This document shows positions 39,601 through 51,100 of a stretch of DNA of 64,000 bases, one piece after another. Position numbers and translations under genes: made by a program. The notes under the pieces were generated by a model. The model made no database searches, was not told where the DNA came from, and worked only from the letters and a program-made list of their open reading frames with translations. Source of the stretch: Leguminivora glycinivorella (taxonomy: Eukaryota > Arthropoda > Insecta > Lepidoptera > Tortricidae); contig NC_062992.1 of the NCBI RefSeq assembly GCF_023078275.1, positions 9,561,706 to 9,625,705 of the forward strand, given 5' to 3'. Positions within the stretch are counted from its first letter, which is position 1, and each line of letters starts with the position of its first letter.

Positions 39601-42600
39601 CAGCGAAGGCCGAAGGCCGAGCTCCGCGTAGGGCCGAAGGCCCGGAGCGTCCCTGAGAGGGGCCGGCACGTGAGCCCGGCGGGCCGCAAGGCCCGCGGGG
39701 CGAACCCACGCGGTCAAACTGCCCACCCCAAGTGTTTTAATAAGCGTAGCGGCGGGCCGAAGGCCCGACGCGGAGCTTCGAGCCCAGCGAAGGCCGAAGG
39801 CCGAGCTCCGCGTAGGGCCGAAGGCCCGGAGCGTCCCTGATCGGCTCGCCGGCGGACCGGGAAGTTGGAGCTTAAACACGACCCAATAGTAAAAGTGTCT
39901 TAGAGAAGCGAAGCGACGGGCCGGAGGCCGCAGGCCGCAGGCCCGTCGTGAGCTTCTCAAGACACTTTTACTATTGGGTCGTGTTTAAGCTCCAACTTCC
40001 CTCCAAACCCCACAGTAACTACGCGGAGGGCCGAAGGCCCGGAGCGTGTCTGAGAGGCTCCCAAGCACGCGAAGGCCGCAGGCCGAGCTGCGGGCAGAGT
40101 GCTCCCAAGCACGCGAAGGCCGCAGGCCGAGCTGCGTACAGACTGTGCTCCCAAGCAAAATAATAAATAAAAGTGTCATAATAAGCGTAGCGGCGGGCCG
40201 AAGGCCCGACGCGGAGCTTCGAAACCGAGCGAAGGCCGAAGGCCGAGCTCCGCGTAGGGCCGAAGGCCCGGAGCGTCCCTGATCGGCTCGCCGGCGGACC
40301 GGGAAGTTGGAGCTTAAACACGACCCAATAGTAAAAGTGTCTTAGAGAAGCGAAACGACGGGCCGGAGGCCGCAGGCCGTAGGCCCGTCGTGAGCTTCTC
40401 AAGACACTTTTACTATTGGGTCGTGTTTAAGCTCCAACTTCCCTCAACTCCCACAGTAACTACGCGGAGGGCCGAAGGCCCGGAGCGTGTCTGAGAGACT
40501 CCCAAGCACGCGAAGGCCGCAGGCCGAGCTGCGGGCAGAATGCTCCCAAGCACGCGAAGGCCGCAGGCCGAGCTGCGTACAGACTGTGCTCCCAAGCAGA
40601 ACAATAATTGTCTTAATAAGCGTAGCGGCGGGCCGAAGGCCCGACGCGGAGCTTCGAAACCCAGCGAAGGCCGAAGGCCGAGCTCCGCGTAGGGCCGAAG
40701 GCCCGGAGCGTCCCTGATCGGCTCGCCGGCGGTCCGGGAAGTTGGAGCTTAAACACGACCCAATAGTAAAAGTGTCTTAGAGAAGCGAAACGACGGGCCG
40801 GAGGCCGCAGGCCGCAGGCCCGTCGTGAGCTTCTCAAGACACTTTTACTATTGGGTCGTGTTTAAGCTCCAACTTCCCTACAACCCCCACAGTAACTACG
40901 CGGAGGGCCGAAGGCCCGGAGCGTGTCTGACAGGCTTCCAAGCACGCGAAGGCCGCAGGCCGAGCTGCGGGCAGAGTGCTCCCAAGCACGCGAAGGCCGC
41001 AGGCCGAGCTGCGTACAGACTGTGCTCCCAAGCAAAACAATAACAAAAAGTATCTTCATAAGCGAAGCGGCGGGCCGAAGGCCCGACGCGGAGCTTCGAA
41101 ACCCAGCGAAGGCCGAAGGCCGAGCTCCGCGTAGGGCCGAAGGCCCGGAGCGTCCCTGATCGGCTCGCCGGCGGTCCGGGAAGTTGGAGCTTAAACACGA
41201 CCCAATAGTAAAAGTGTCTTAGAGAAGCGAAACGACGGGCCGGAGGCCGCAGGCCGCAGGCCCGTCGTGAGCTTCTCAAGACACTTTTACTATTGGGTCG
41301 TGTTTAAGCTCCAACTTCCCTACAACCCCCACAGTAATTACGCGGAGGGCCGAAGGCCGGAGCGTGTCTGACAGGCTCCCAAGCACGCGAGGCCGCAGGC
41401 CGAGCTGCGGGCAGAGAGTGCTCCCAAGCAATTAATCAAACAAGCAAAGCAAAAAAACAAAAAAGCATAGCTCAAAAACAAAAAGCATAAGCATAGCTCT
41501 AAAACAAAAAGCAAAAGCAAAAGCAAAAAAACAATAAAGCAAAACAAAAAAAGAACACCGCGGGGCCCTCGGGCCCCGCGCACCTTTAAAAAACTAGTCT
41601 ATATAATATAAAGCTACAACCCGACTGACATTTTTCAAAAAATAGGCAGAAGGGGGATTTGAAGGTGGCAGTGTTTGGTGTGGTCGTATAGAGTTTGGTC
41701 CTGCGACCCCGGATAGATCAGACCGTCGGTCTACCGGTTCCGGGTAAAAAAATGTTGGACGGCCTGGCCAAACGGCTGGAGTTAGCCGGGGAGTGTTCGA
41801 CCAAATGTCATAGAGGACCCTGGGCAGTTTTTGACGCCGCCATTTTTTTTTTCAAAATGGCCGACTTTTTTTTTGACGATTTTTCAAGTTTGTCGTATAG
41901 AGCTCAAATTTTGGTCATAGAATCTCCAAGTGGCCTCGATTCGAATGAAATAAAAAAAAATTGAAAAGTGCTACAAATGTGGGAAAACTGGCCACTTTTA
42001 TTTTGTATGGCAACTTTTAAACCGTAAGAGATAGCCGGGGGGTGCTCGACCAAATGTCATACAGGTATCCGAGTAGAAAAAAGTTGCATTAAAAAAAAAT
42101 CAAAATGGCCGACTTTTTTTTTTGAAAATTTTCAAAATGGTCCTAGCGCGCTGAGATTTGGCACACGGGTGGACGGTCGCGCTAAGATAAGTATTCAAAA
42201 AGAAAATTTTGAAAAATTCAAAATGGCGGCCTTTGAGGGCCAATTGAAATTTGAATGGAGGTTTTTCTTTTAATTACCATAGCTCCGTAACGGTACAAAG
42301 AAGTAAAAAGTGCTCAAACAAATGTTATACAGTCACACGAGGTCCATCGAATGGCATTAAAAAAAAAATCAAAATGGCCGACTTTTTTTTTTGAAAAATT
42401 TCAAAATGGTCCGAGCGCGCTGAAATTTTGCACACGGGTGGACAGCCACCCTAAGATTAGTATACAAAAAGAAAATTTTGAAAAATTCAAAATGGTGCCC
42501 TTTGAAGGCCAATTGAAATTTGTATGGAGGTCTTTTTTTCTAATCCCCATAGCTCCGTAATGGTAGGGAAAAGGTTAAAAGTGCTTGAACTAATGTTGTA

Positions 42601-45129
42601 CAGTTATCTGTGGTCCATCGAATGGCATTTACAAAATTTCAAAATGGCCGACTTTGAAATTTTTTTTTTTTATTTTCGGTCCGAGCGCGTTCAAATTTGG
42701 CACGTGGTAAGAACGGGGGCCAAAAATAGAAATGAGAAAAAAAAAAATTTGGAAAAGTCAAAAACGGTGGCGAGAGGGGACAAAGTCAAATTTCCCTATA
42801 GTTTGTATGGAGGTTTTTTTTTTAAATTCCCATAGCTCCGTAACGGTAGGAAAAAGGTTAATAATGCTTAAACTAATGTTGTACAGTTATCTGAGGTCCA
42901 TCGAATGGCATTTACAAAATTTCAAAATGGCCGACTTTGAAATTTTTTTTTTTATTTGCGGTCCGAGCGCGTTCAAATTTGGCACGTGGTAAGAACGGGG
43001 GCCAAAAATAGAAATGAGAAAAAAAAAATTTGGAAAAGTCAAAAACGGTGGCGAGAGGGGACAAAGTCAAATTTCCCTACCAGTTTGTATGGAGGTTTTT
43101 TTTTAAATCCCCATAGCTCCGTAACGGTAGGAAAAAGGTTAATAGTGCTTAAACTAATGTTGTACAGTTATCTGAGGTCCATCGAATGGCATTTACAAAA
43201 TTTCAAAATGGCCGACTTTGAAATTTTTTTTTTTATTTTCGGTCCGAGCGCGTTCAAATTTGGCACGTGGTAAGAGCGGGGGCCAAAAATAGAAATAAGA
43301 AAAAAAAATTTTTGGAAAAGTCAAAAACGGCGGCGAGAGGGGACAAAGTCAAATTTCCCTACCAGCCTGAGGGAGCGTTCTACAGCCCGACGGTCATTGC
43401 TCCGGTCCAAGTTCCGAGCTGCGTACAGACAGTGCTCCCAAGCAACTCAAGCAAGAAAATATAAGTAAAGGTGTCTAAAAAGCGACGCGGCGGGCCGCAG
43501 GCCGCAGGCCGGAGGTCCAAATTCCCTACAAATCTTACAATCCCCACAGTAACTACGCGGAGGGCCGAAGGCCCGGAGCGTGTCTGACAGGCTCCCAAGT
43601 ACGCGAAGGCCGCAGGCCGAGCTGCGGGCAGAGTGCTCTCAAGCACGCGAAGGCCGCAGGCCGAGCTGCGTGCAGACTGTGCTCCCAAGAAAACAATAAC
43701 AAAAAGTATCTAAATAAGCGAAGCGGCGGGCCAAAGGCCCGCCGCGGAGCTTCGAAACCCAGCGAAGGCCGAAGGCCGAGCTCCGCGTAGGGCCGAAGGC
43801 CCGGAGCGTCCCTGACCGGCTCGCCGGCGGACCGGGAAGTTGGAGTTTAAACACGACCCAATAGTAAAAGTGTCTTAGAGAAGCGAAACGACGGGCCGGA
43901 GGCCGCAGGTGAGCTTCTCAAGACACTTTTACTATTGGGTCGTGTTTAAGCTCCAACTTACCTACAACTCTCACAGTAACTACGCGGAGGGCCGAAGGCC
44001 CGGAGCGTGCCTGAGAGGCTTCCAAGCACGCGAAGGCCGCAGGCCGAGCTGCGGGCAGAGTGCTCCCAAGCACGCGAAGGCCGCAGGCCGAGCTGCGTAC
44101 AGACTGTGCTCCCAAGCAGAACGATAATCAAAGTGTCTAAAAAGCGACGCGGCGGGCCGAAGGCCCGACGCGGAGCTTCGAAACGAAACCCAGCGAAGGC
44201 CGAAGGCCGAGCTCCGCGTAGGGCCGAAGGCCCGGAGCGTCCCTGATCGGCTCTCTGGCGGACCGGGAAGTTGGAGGTTACACACGACCCAATAGTAAAA
44301 GTGTCTTAGAGAAGCGAAACGACGGGCCGGAGGCCGCAGGCTGCAGGCCCGTCGTGAGCTTCTCAAGACACTTTTACTATTGGGTCGTGTTTAAGCTCCA
44401 ACTTCCCTACAACCCCCACAGTAACTACGCGGAGGGCCGAAGGCCCGGAGCGTGTCTGACAGGCTTCCAAGCACGCGAAGGCCGCAGGCCGAGCTGCGGG
44501 CAGAGTGCTCCCAAGCACGCGAAGGCCGCAGGCCGAGCTGCGTACAGACTGTGCTCCCAAGCAAAACAATGACAAAATGTATCTTTACAAGCGAAGCGGC
44601 GGGCCGAAGGCCCGACGCGGAGCTTCGAAACCCAGCGAAGGCCGAAGGCCGAGCTCCGCGTAGGGCCGAAGGCCCGGAGCGTCCCTGATCGGCTCGCCGG
44701 CGGACCGGGAAGTTGGAGCTTAAACACGACCCAATAGTAAAAGTGTCTTAGAGAAGCGAAACGACGGGCCGGAGGCCGCAGGCCGCAGGCCCGTCGTGAG
44801 CTTCTCAAGACACTTTTACTATTGGGTCGTGTTTAAGCTCCAACTTCCCTACAACCCCCACAGTAACTACGCGGAGGGCCGAAGGCCCGGAGCGTGTCTG
44901 ACAGGCTCCCAAGCACGCGAGGCCGCAGGCCGAGCTGCGGGCAGAGAGTGCTCTCAAGCACGCAAAGGCTAAAGCAAAAAAGCAAACAAGCAAAGCAATA
45001 AATCAAACAAGCAAAGCAAAAAAACAAAAAGCATAGCTCAAAAACAAAAAGCAAAAGCAATAAAACAATAAAGCAAAGCACAAAAGAACACCGCGGGGCC
45101 CTCGGGCCCCGCGCACCTTTAAAAAACTA

Positions 45130-45183
<54 letters not shown>

Positions 45184-48100
45184 AGGTATGTATATATATA
45201 ACATATGTGTGTGTGTGTGTGTGCGTGTAGTGAGTGTATGTGTAGCGATTATGTGAAGGTAAACAGTTGAGGGATTGTATGTGGTGTGTGTGAGGGTGCA
45301 CTTGGAGAATATGAATTAAGTAGCTATTAAAACAAAGAAGAATTGAACGATGACATTAATTTATTATTCTACGTATAATTTCTTTCAAAGCTTTGTTTGG
45401 GTAAATCTTCTCTCCGCTCCTCAGCTATAATCTTGCGCCATTTTTCCCTTTCAACGTCTTGTTTTGGGAATCTGGAATAAAAAGCTTTTTTATTACTTAA
45501 AAACGAATTTGCTATTCCCGGGTTGTTTCTTTTTATAATTAAAGTAATTTATAAGATATGTATTAATATTATTGAATTGAAATCATTTATTTCAGACTTA
45601 TTGGTCCATAATAATAAATAAATACATACATTATTAATATGAAATAGGCTTCTTTTACAAAAAATATAAATTAGCGACTCCATCATTCCATTTTTAACTA
45701 TGTTCCACTTCATCCATCTTTTGTCGCCGTCCGCTCATTACTAGTATAGCGCGAGAGAAAGAGACAAACTGCGTAAGACCAAATCAAGGAATTTACTTTA
45801 ATTATTCTAGAAAATAAATGTTTTTTGTAAGTTAGGAAGCCATTTTGACCACAAATGCATAACATTATAAAATTATTAACAATTACTTACCGGAAATACG
45901 ATACGTCATCCTTTTTCAACATATATAAGGTGTTATTTTTGCACTTTTTTACGGAGCACTTAGGCATGTTGCCGACACGGCGGATGAAGCGCTACTGACC
46001 GCCCAATTGTGCTTAGAACATTTTCAAGCACAATTTGCTGCGGACACATTCTAAGCCGTGATGGTGCATCTAGGTAGTTTAGATCGATGTACAGAATGGA
46101 GAAATCTACACTATATTTGCCCAATTTTAGGGACTCTAAAGAAAATAAATGGACTCAATGATTAACAGATTATGTTATATTATATCCAAAAAATGCGCTT
46201 TTCTAAATAGATGGTGTGTAAAAAATTGTGTCCGGAATAATATTTTGTACGGAACGTTTTGCATGGAAAAAACCCCTGATTTAGAAAATTTTACCTAATA
46301 CCGTGCAACATACATAAATAGTAAATGTTTAAATGTAATCTATCTTACCTTGTACCTTTAAACAAGCAATTCTTGAATATATATTTATATAAATCCGGCG
46401 ATCTAGGAAACAGCTCTAACGATTTCGCTGAAATTTGTTATGTGGAGGGTGAAAAATCGAGAAAAGCGAAGATTTGAATTTTCCAACTCCGAGCTTCGCT
46501 CGGTCGCCCGGCATAACGCCGCGCCGTGGCTTGCGTGGGCGAAGGTCGCGCGATGGTCGCGCGACGGCGATGGTCGCGCGACGGCGATGCGACGCATACG
46601 AAACCAAACCTTATCGATGTGGAAGTATGAGACGCGACGGCGACGGCGACCGTCGCCCACACAAGACACGGCGCTCGTCGGAATTGTTCGTACACAGCTG
46701 TTGTAGGACAAAATTACTTAAATCATCATGGCTCCTAAATTATGGTTATTATGGTTCCTTGCCTTGCTTATTTTATTGGCACGAATAACATCAGTCCGCG
46801 GGCTGCAATTTATTGGGAAATTGTCAAGGCCACTGCAGATCGAAAGTTGGGAAGTACGTGACCGTTGCATTGGAAACGAACAAACGATACGCAACATTTT
46901 GGTACTGCGGTACTTTAGTTTACCACCCTACTTAGTGCGTGTTCACTATCCGATCCACAGAACTTAATTTAGATAGAAGAAACAAATTCATATATTTGTA
47001 TAGGGGCCGAGCGTGTCAAATTTTGTACTGAAGTTGATTCTTGCCTGTAATTTTAAATATGTCTCAGGCTCTTGATTGTTCATAATTTTTGTGTTGTTGC
47101 AATTGAATATCACGTAACGAGGCATTTTTTATGTTTTGGTTGACTTCAACTTACAAAAATTGACGCCCGAAAGCTGCAAGCTGCGAGTAAAGACGGACAA
47201 CTCAGTGGATTTCACTGAGTTCATTTGACACGCTAAGTAGATACGTTTGCTTGATCTATGGTATATATGACATCTGTGATCCGATCCGATATGGGATGTA
47301 GGACGGATATCCCATATATTTAAGCCGCATCCGATATCAGATCGGATAATGCAAAAACCCACTTACTTACGTTAAACGCGTATATTACACAGCATGTTTT
47401 GCAGTCAATTCAGGCCCCCGGAAGATGTTTTAATTGGCACCTGACGAAATTTCGTGGATTGGTACTCTAAAGGACTTATAATTGTTTAGTTTGAAATGTG
47501 TATGTACAGTGCTGGACAAAATTCTTCATACACCGACGTATAAAATAAACTTTCTATCATAAGTTCTTTACCCTTAAACTTAACATCACAGTTGTGTTGG
47601 AAAACTTTTAGCTAATTTCATGACGTACAACATACAGACAATAACATATCAATGATTGTACAATTATTGTTTTACATGGGTATAAATATAAATATTAGTA
47701 CTTTTGGCTCTGGACAAATTTGATCATACAGTAATTAAATTACGAATGTGTTGCGAACGCAACCTTTTATTTGTATACTTATCGCTCGGCTAGTTCCGTA
47801 AGATTTATAAAGAGCCAATAGGAGCGCACCACATACGATGTATCGCGGCCAATGAGGCAACTAAAACTTAACCAACCTTTTTAACAGCTCAAATATTGCA
47901 AATGACTCTTTCATCATCTTCGCTACCTTAAACACCACTTCCATACTTAACCGTTTAGTCAAATCACCCTTGTAAACCAGCACCTATTTGGAATATAATA
48001 TTGTCTACTTATATTGAAGTTTTTATAAGTCGTCGGCTCCTGATCCTGCACGGCGGCTACAAATGAAATGCAATGTATAAGTGTGTATGGCTTTCATCTG

Positions 48101-51100
48101 CTTTAGATATTGCTGCTTGTCTCGTAGGAACATTTTCAGTTACAAACTGAAGGTATTTATCTAACCCAAGCTTTTTCCTGTGTGCCTACTAAAGTAGGCA
48201 AAGTGGGTATAATTCAGAATAACATTTGATATTTTCTTTGTTTTTCCAAAAACTTCCTTAAATTTTGGCTAGGATTGATAACATGAGACTATGTTAGCCA
48301 TTGAAGCTACTTAATCCTATGAATCACAACGAACGCATGAAATAGACATACTAGTATTTTCTTTCAGTCATCTTTATTAAACACATCATATTATATTCAG
48401 ACGGGCGATGGCTGAAAGACAATACCAGTATGTATATCTCATGCGTTTGTTATGATTAATAGGAATGAATAGAATAGAATAGAATAGAATAGAATAGAAA
48501 TCGTTTATTCGTGGTAAATTACAATAGGTATTAAAAATACAAACATTTAATTATTAGAACATAATATAAAAATTATCGTTTACCACGAAATGGTCCCGCC
48601 TCAGCATAATGCTAACCATACAGTCAGCGCTGGTCTTCCGGCGACACCATTTGTGGGCCACGGACGCAAACGAATGAATAGCTTGAATGGCTAACATAGT
48701 CTCATGTAATCAATCCAAGCCAAAATTTAAGGAAGTTTTTGGAAAAATAAAGAAAATATCAAATGTCATTCTGAATTATACCCACTTTGCCTACTTTAGT
48801 AGACACACAGGAAAAAGCTTGGGTTAGATAAATACCTTCAGTTTCTAACAGGAAATGTTCCTCCGAGACAATCAGCGATATCTAAAGCAGATGAAAGCCA
48901 TACACACTACTACATTGCATTTTATTCGTATTTTAATTACTGTATGATCAAATTTGTCCAGAGCCTAAAGTACTGATATTTATATTTATACTCATGTAAA
49001 AAAATAATTGTACGATCATTGATATGTTATTATCTGTATATTATACGCCATGAAATTAGCTAAAAGTTTTCCAATACAACTGTGATATTAAGTTTAAGGG
49101 TAAAGAAATTATAATAGAAAGTTTATTTTATATATCGGTGTATGATGCATTTTGTCCAGCACTGTAAATATAATCCATACGATTAAACTTAAATACCTAC
49201 CTCGCGAGAGAAAATCTTAATACTGGAATTTATACGCTGGCATTGCTGGCCACGCCTTTGGATTAACCCAGAAATCACAAAAAAAAATACTATTCCATGG
49301 AAAATGTAACGTTGGGCAGTCAAAAATTCAGAATATATGAAACAGCTTTTTTTTTTAAATTTTGCGGTGGGTCAACATATGGCTACTATGGGTAGGTACC
49401 TAATAAATGGTCCTAACCATATTGACCTATTATTTGTTATACCTACCAACAAGGGAAAAAAATAGTTGTTTACCTCTCGTGGTTACTTATACATTGAGTA
49501 ATGTTTGCCTCTCGTGCCTTGAAATTCTCGCAACGATCACGACGATTGAAGATTATAGTAGTAAGACTAGTAAGTACATCCAAAGAGGATCGAGTATTAG
49601 GAGAGAGAGATTAGGATTGAGGATAGAACCCGCTTAAAACGATTCTGAGGGGACCCAGCCAAAAAAGCGTATTATGCGGGAAATCGTATTAAACGAGAAA
49701 AAAATGTGATTTTTCATCGTAAACTTTTAATATGGTTACTTTTTCTTGGAGCATTAATGTTTTTCTTCTTATTTTTGACATCACTGAACCAAAGATGGGA
49801 CAAAGAATTCAGAGACTCAACACCGACACTCAACACCGCAGCAGTGATAATGAGCGAAGTGTATGTAGGTTGGTACGAACTATCGCACTAACCGCTGAGT
49901 TAGGACGACAAATTACAAATTAATCTTTACGGGTGGCGGTGTCGCCAGAATCGCGTAATTAGTACAGTACAATTAGTTCCGATTATTGTCACCCGCATAA
50001 ATAAAGTTGTAAAGTAATGCAAGGTGAGTGGTTTTAGATGGTGTATTAAGCGGGAACGCGAGTCGTATTACTTAACCGTGAAAAAATGTCTGAAAACAAG
50101 TCTCAAATTGTAGGGACCGGCGTAAAATGGCGTATAATGCGGGAAATCGTATTAAACGTGATCGTTTTAACCGGGTTCTACTGTAGTTACTGTCAAAGTA
50201 AAATGTGTAATCACAGTTCATAGACTGCCATCACTCGACACAGGCTTGAAACTTTTGAACCTCAGTTTTAACAATTTGGCCCATATTGTCAGCTTGATAT
50301 GTGTTAAAATGTCATATACTCGTATTAAGACGATACCCCCCCTGCATCGTCAATTCATACAAACGCTCTCGATTATTTCCTCCCTGGTTTTTGAAGATAG
50401 AGCAATGATTTTTTCAACACAGATTGTTATTATTTTTATCTGTGTCGGACCGTTTAGATTTTTTTGATATTTTTATTTTTAAAGACGCTAGAGCCAATAT
50501 CCAAAAACGGCCTTTTTCATTTTGGCGCAAAAAAAGGTGTGATACTCAAGATTGGTAACAATTAGCCAAAAAAACTAAACGGTCCGACACAGATTATTTC
50601 ATTGTTATTCAGATTCTCAAATTTCGTTCCGATTGATTAAGTTTTGAAGGAGAAACCAATCGAGAGCGAAACCTCGATTTTAAAGATTTTTTCGCAATAT
50701 CTTTTAACAGAGTTGTTCTTAATGAACAATTTTTTTCGATAAATCTAGTTAATAACACTTCCCCTCTTCATTAACACCTTTCCATTTTAGCATTTTCGCT
50801 CCTGTATCGTCTTAATATTAGCGCCATCCAGCCGAGCGTTCCCCAAAGGTGTAACGCCATCTAGGCCACCGACCGTACCTTTTTCTCTAGGGCTTTGAGG
50901 TACGTTTTTTTTTTCTTAGACTTTATCCGTCTATACGGAGTTACATATGTCTTTGGTATATCTTAACAGTACAACTTGCGTTAAACACTTTGAAAAAAAA
51001 AAAAAAAAAAACGACTTGAAGTAAAGCAGTTTATAAATAAATAGCGAAGAATGCAGTAAGTAAGTGTAAGTGTACCTATTCCGATTATTTAATAGAATTC

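Larger units (their letters stand above)
35666..45130 (+). mobile_element. Head-to-tail block of three non-autonomous Helitrons
   Basis: Three units end identically: a 10-bp perfect GC stem with TC loop, 13 bases, then CTAG (38449, 41597, 45130). Units 1 and 3 start TCTATATAATATAAAGC (35666, 41598). The flanking bases are A on the left and T on the right, the Helitron target, with no TSD. No Rep/helicase ORF exists. Inside, AT-rich leader, ~285-bp repeats, GC hairpin arrays and an AGCAAA tract follow in the same order. Confidence 0.9.
41598..45130 (+). mobile_element. Helitron unit 3
   Basis: TC start at 41598 abuts the CTAG of unit 2. Hairpin 45092-45113, CTAG 45127-45130. The leader is nearly identical to unit 1 but has three instead of two of the ~285-bp repeats. 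3533 bp. Confidence 0.9.
49579..50960 (+). mobile_element. Family A repeat copy with two nested transposons
   Basis: CCAAAGAGGATCGAGTATTA (49579) is continued by TTACTGTCAAAGTAAAATGT at 50186, and ATATGTGTTAAAATGTCATA (to 50324) by TATTAGCGCCATCCAGCCGA after 50815, ending ACGGAGTTACATATGTCTTTG at 50957. The breaks are the pogo-like and TTAA elements listed next. Confidence 0.8.

Noticed and set aside
38998..39960. Long minus-strand ORF (about 320 codons) rich in Arg, Gly, Pro and Ala
   Set aside because: It runs through GC hairpin modules, the same peptide phrases occur on both strands and in several frames, and no domain is visible. It follows from repeat composition.
37160..44965. Regularly spaced palindromes resembling a CRISPR array
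   Set aside because: Spacing is not uniform, spacers are themselves repeated, no cas genes are present and the host is an insect.
37160..44965. Bacterial contamination because of the high GC content
   Set aside because: The arrays lie between AT-rich Helitron parts with canonical termini and recur three times in the same order; there are no bacterial genes.
46020..46060. Plus-strand LCLEHF phrase as the missing C-x2-H of the THAP domain
   Set aside because: It is on the opposite strand and upstream of exon 1, and is followed by a stop after a few codons.
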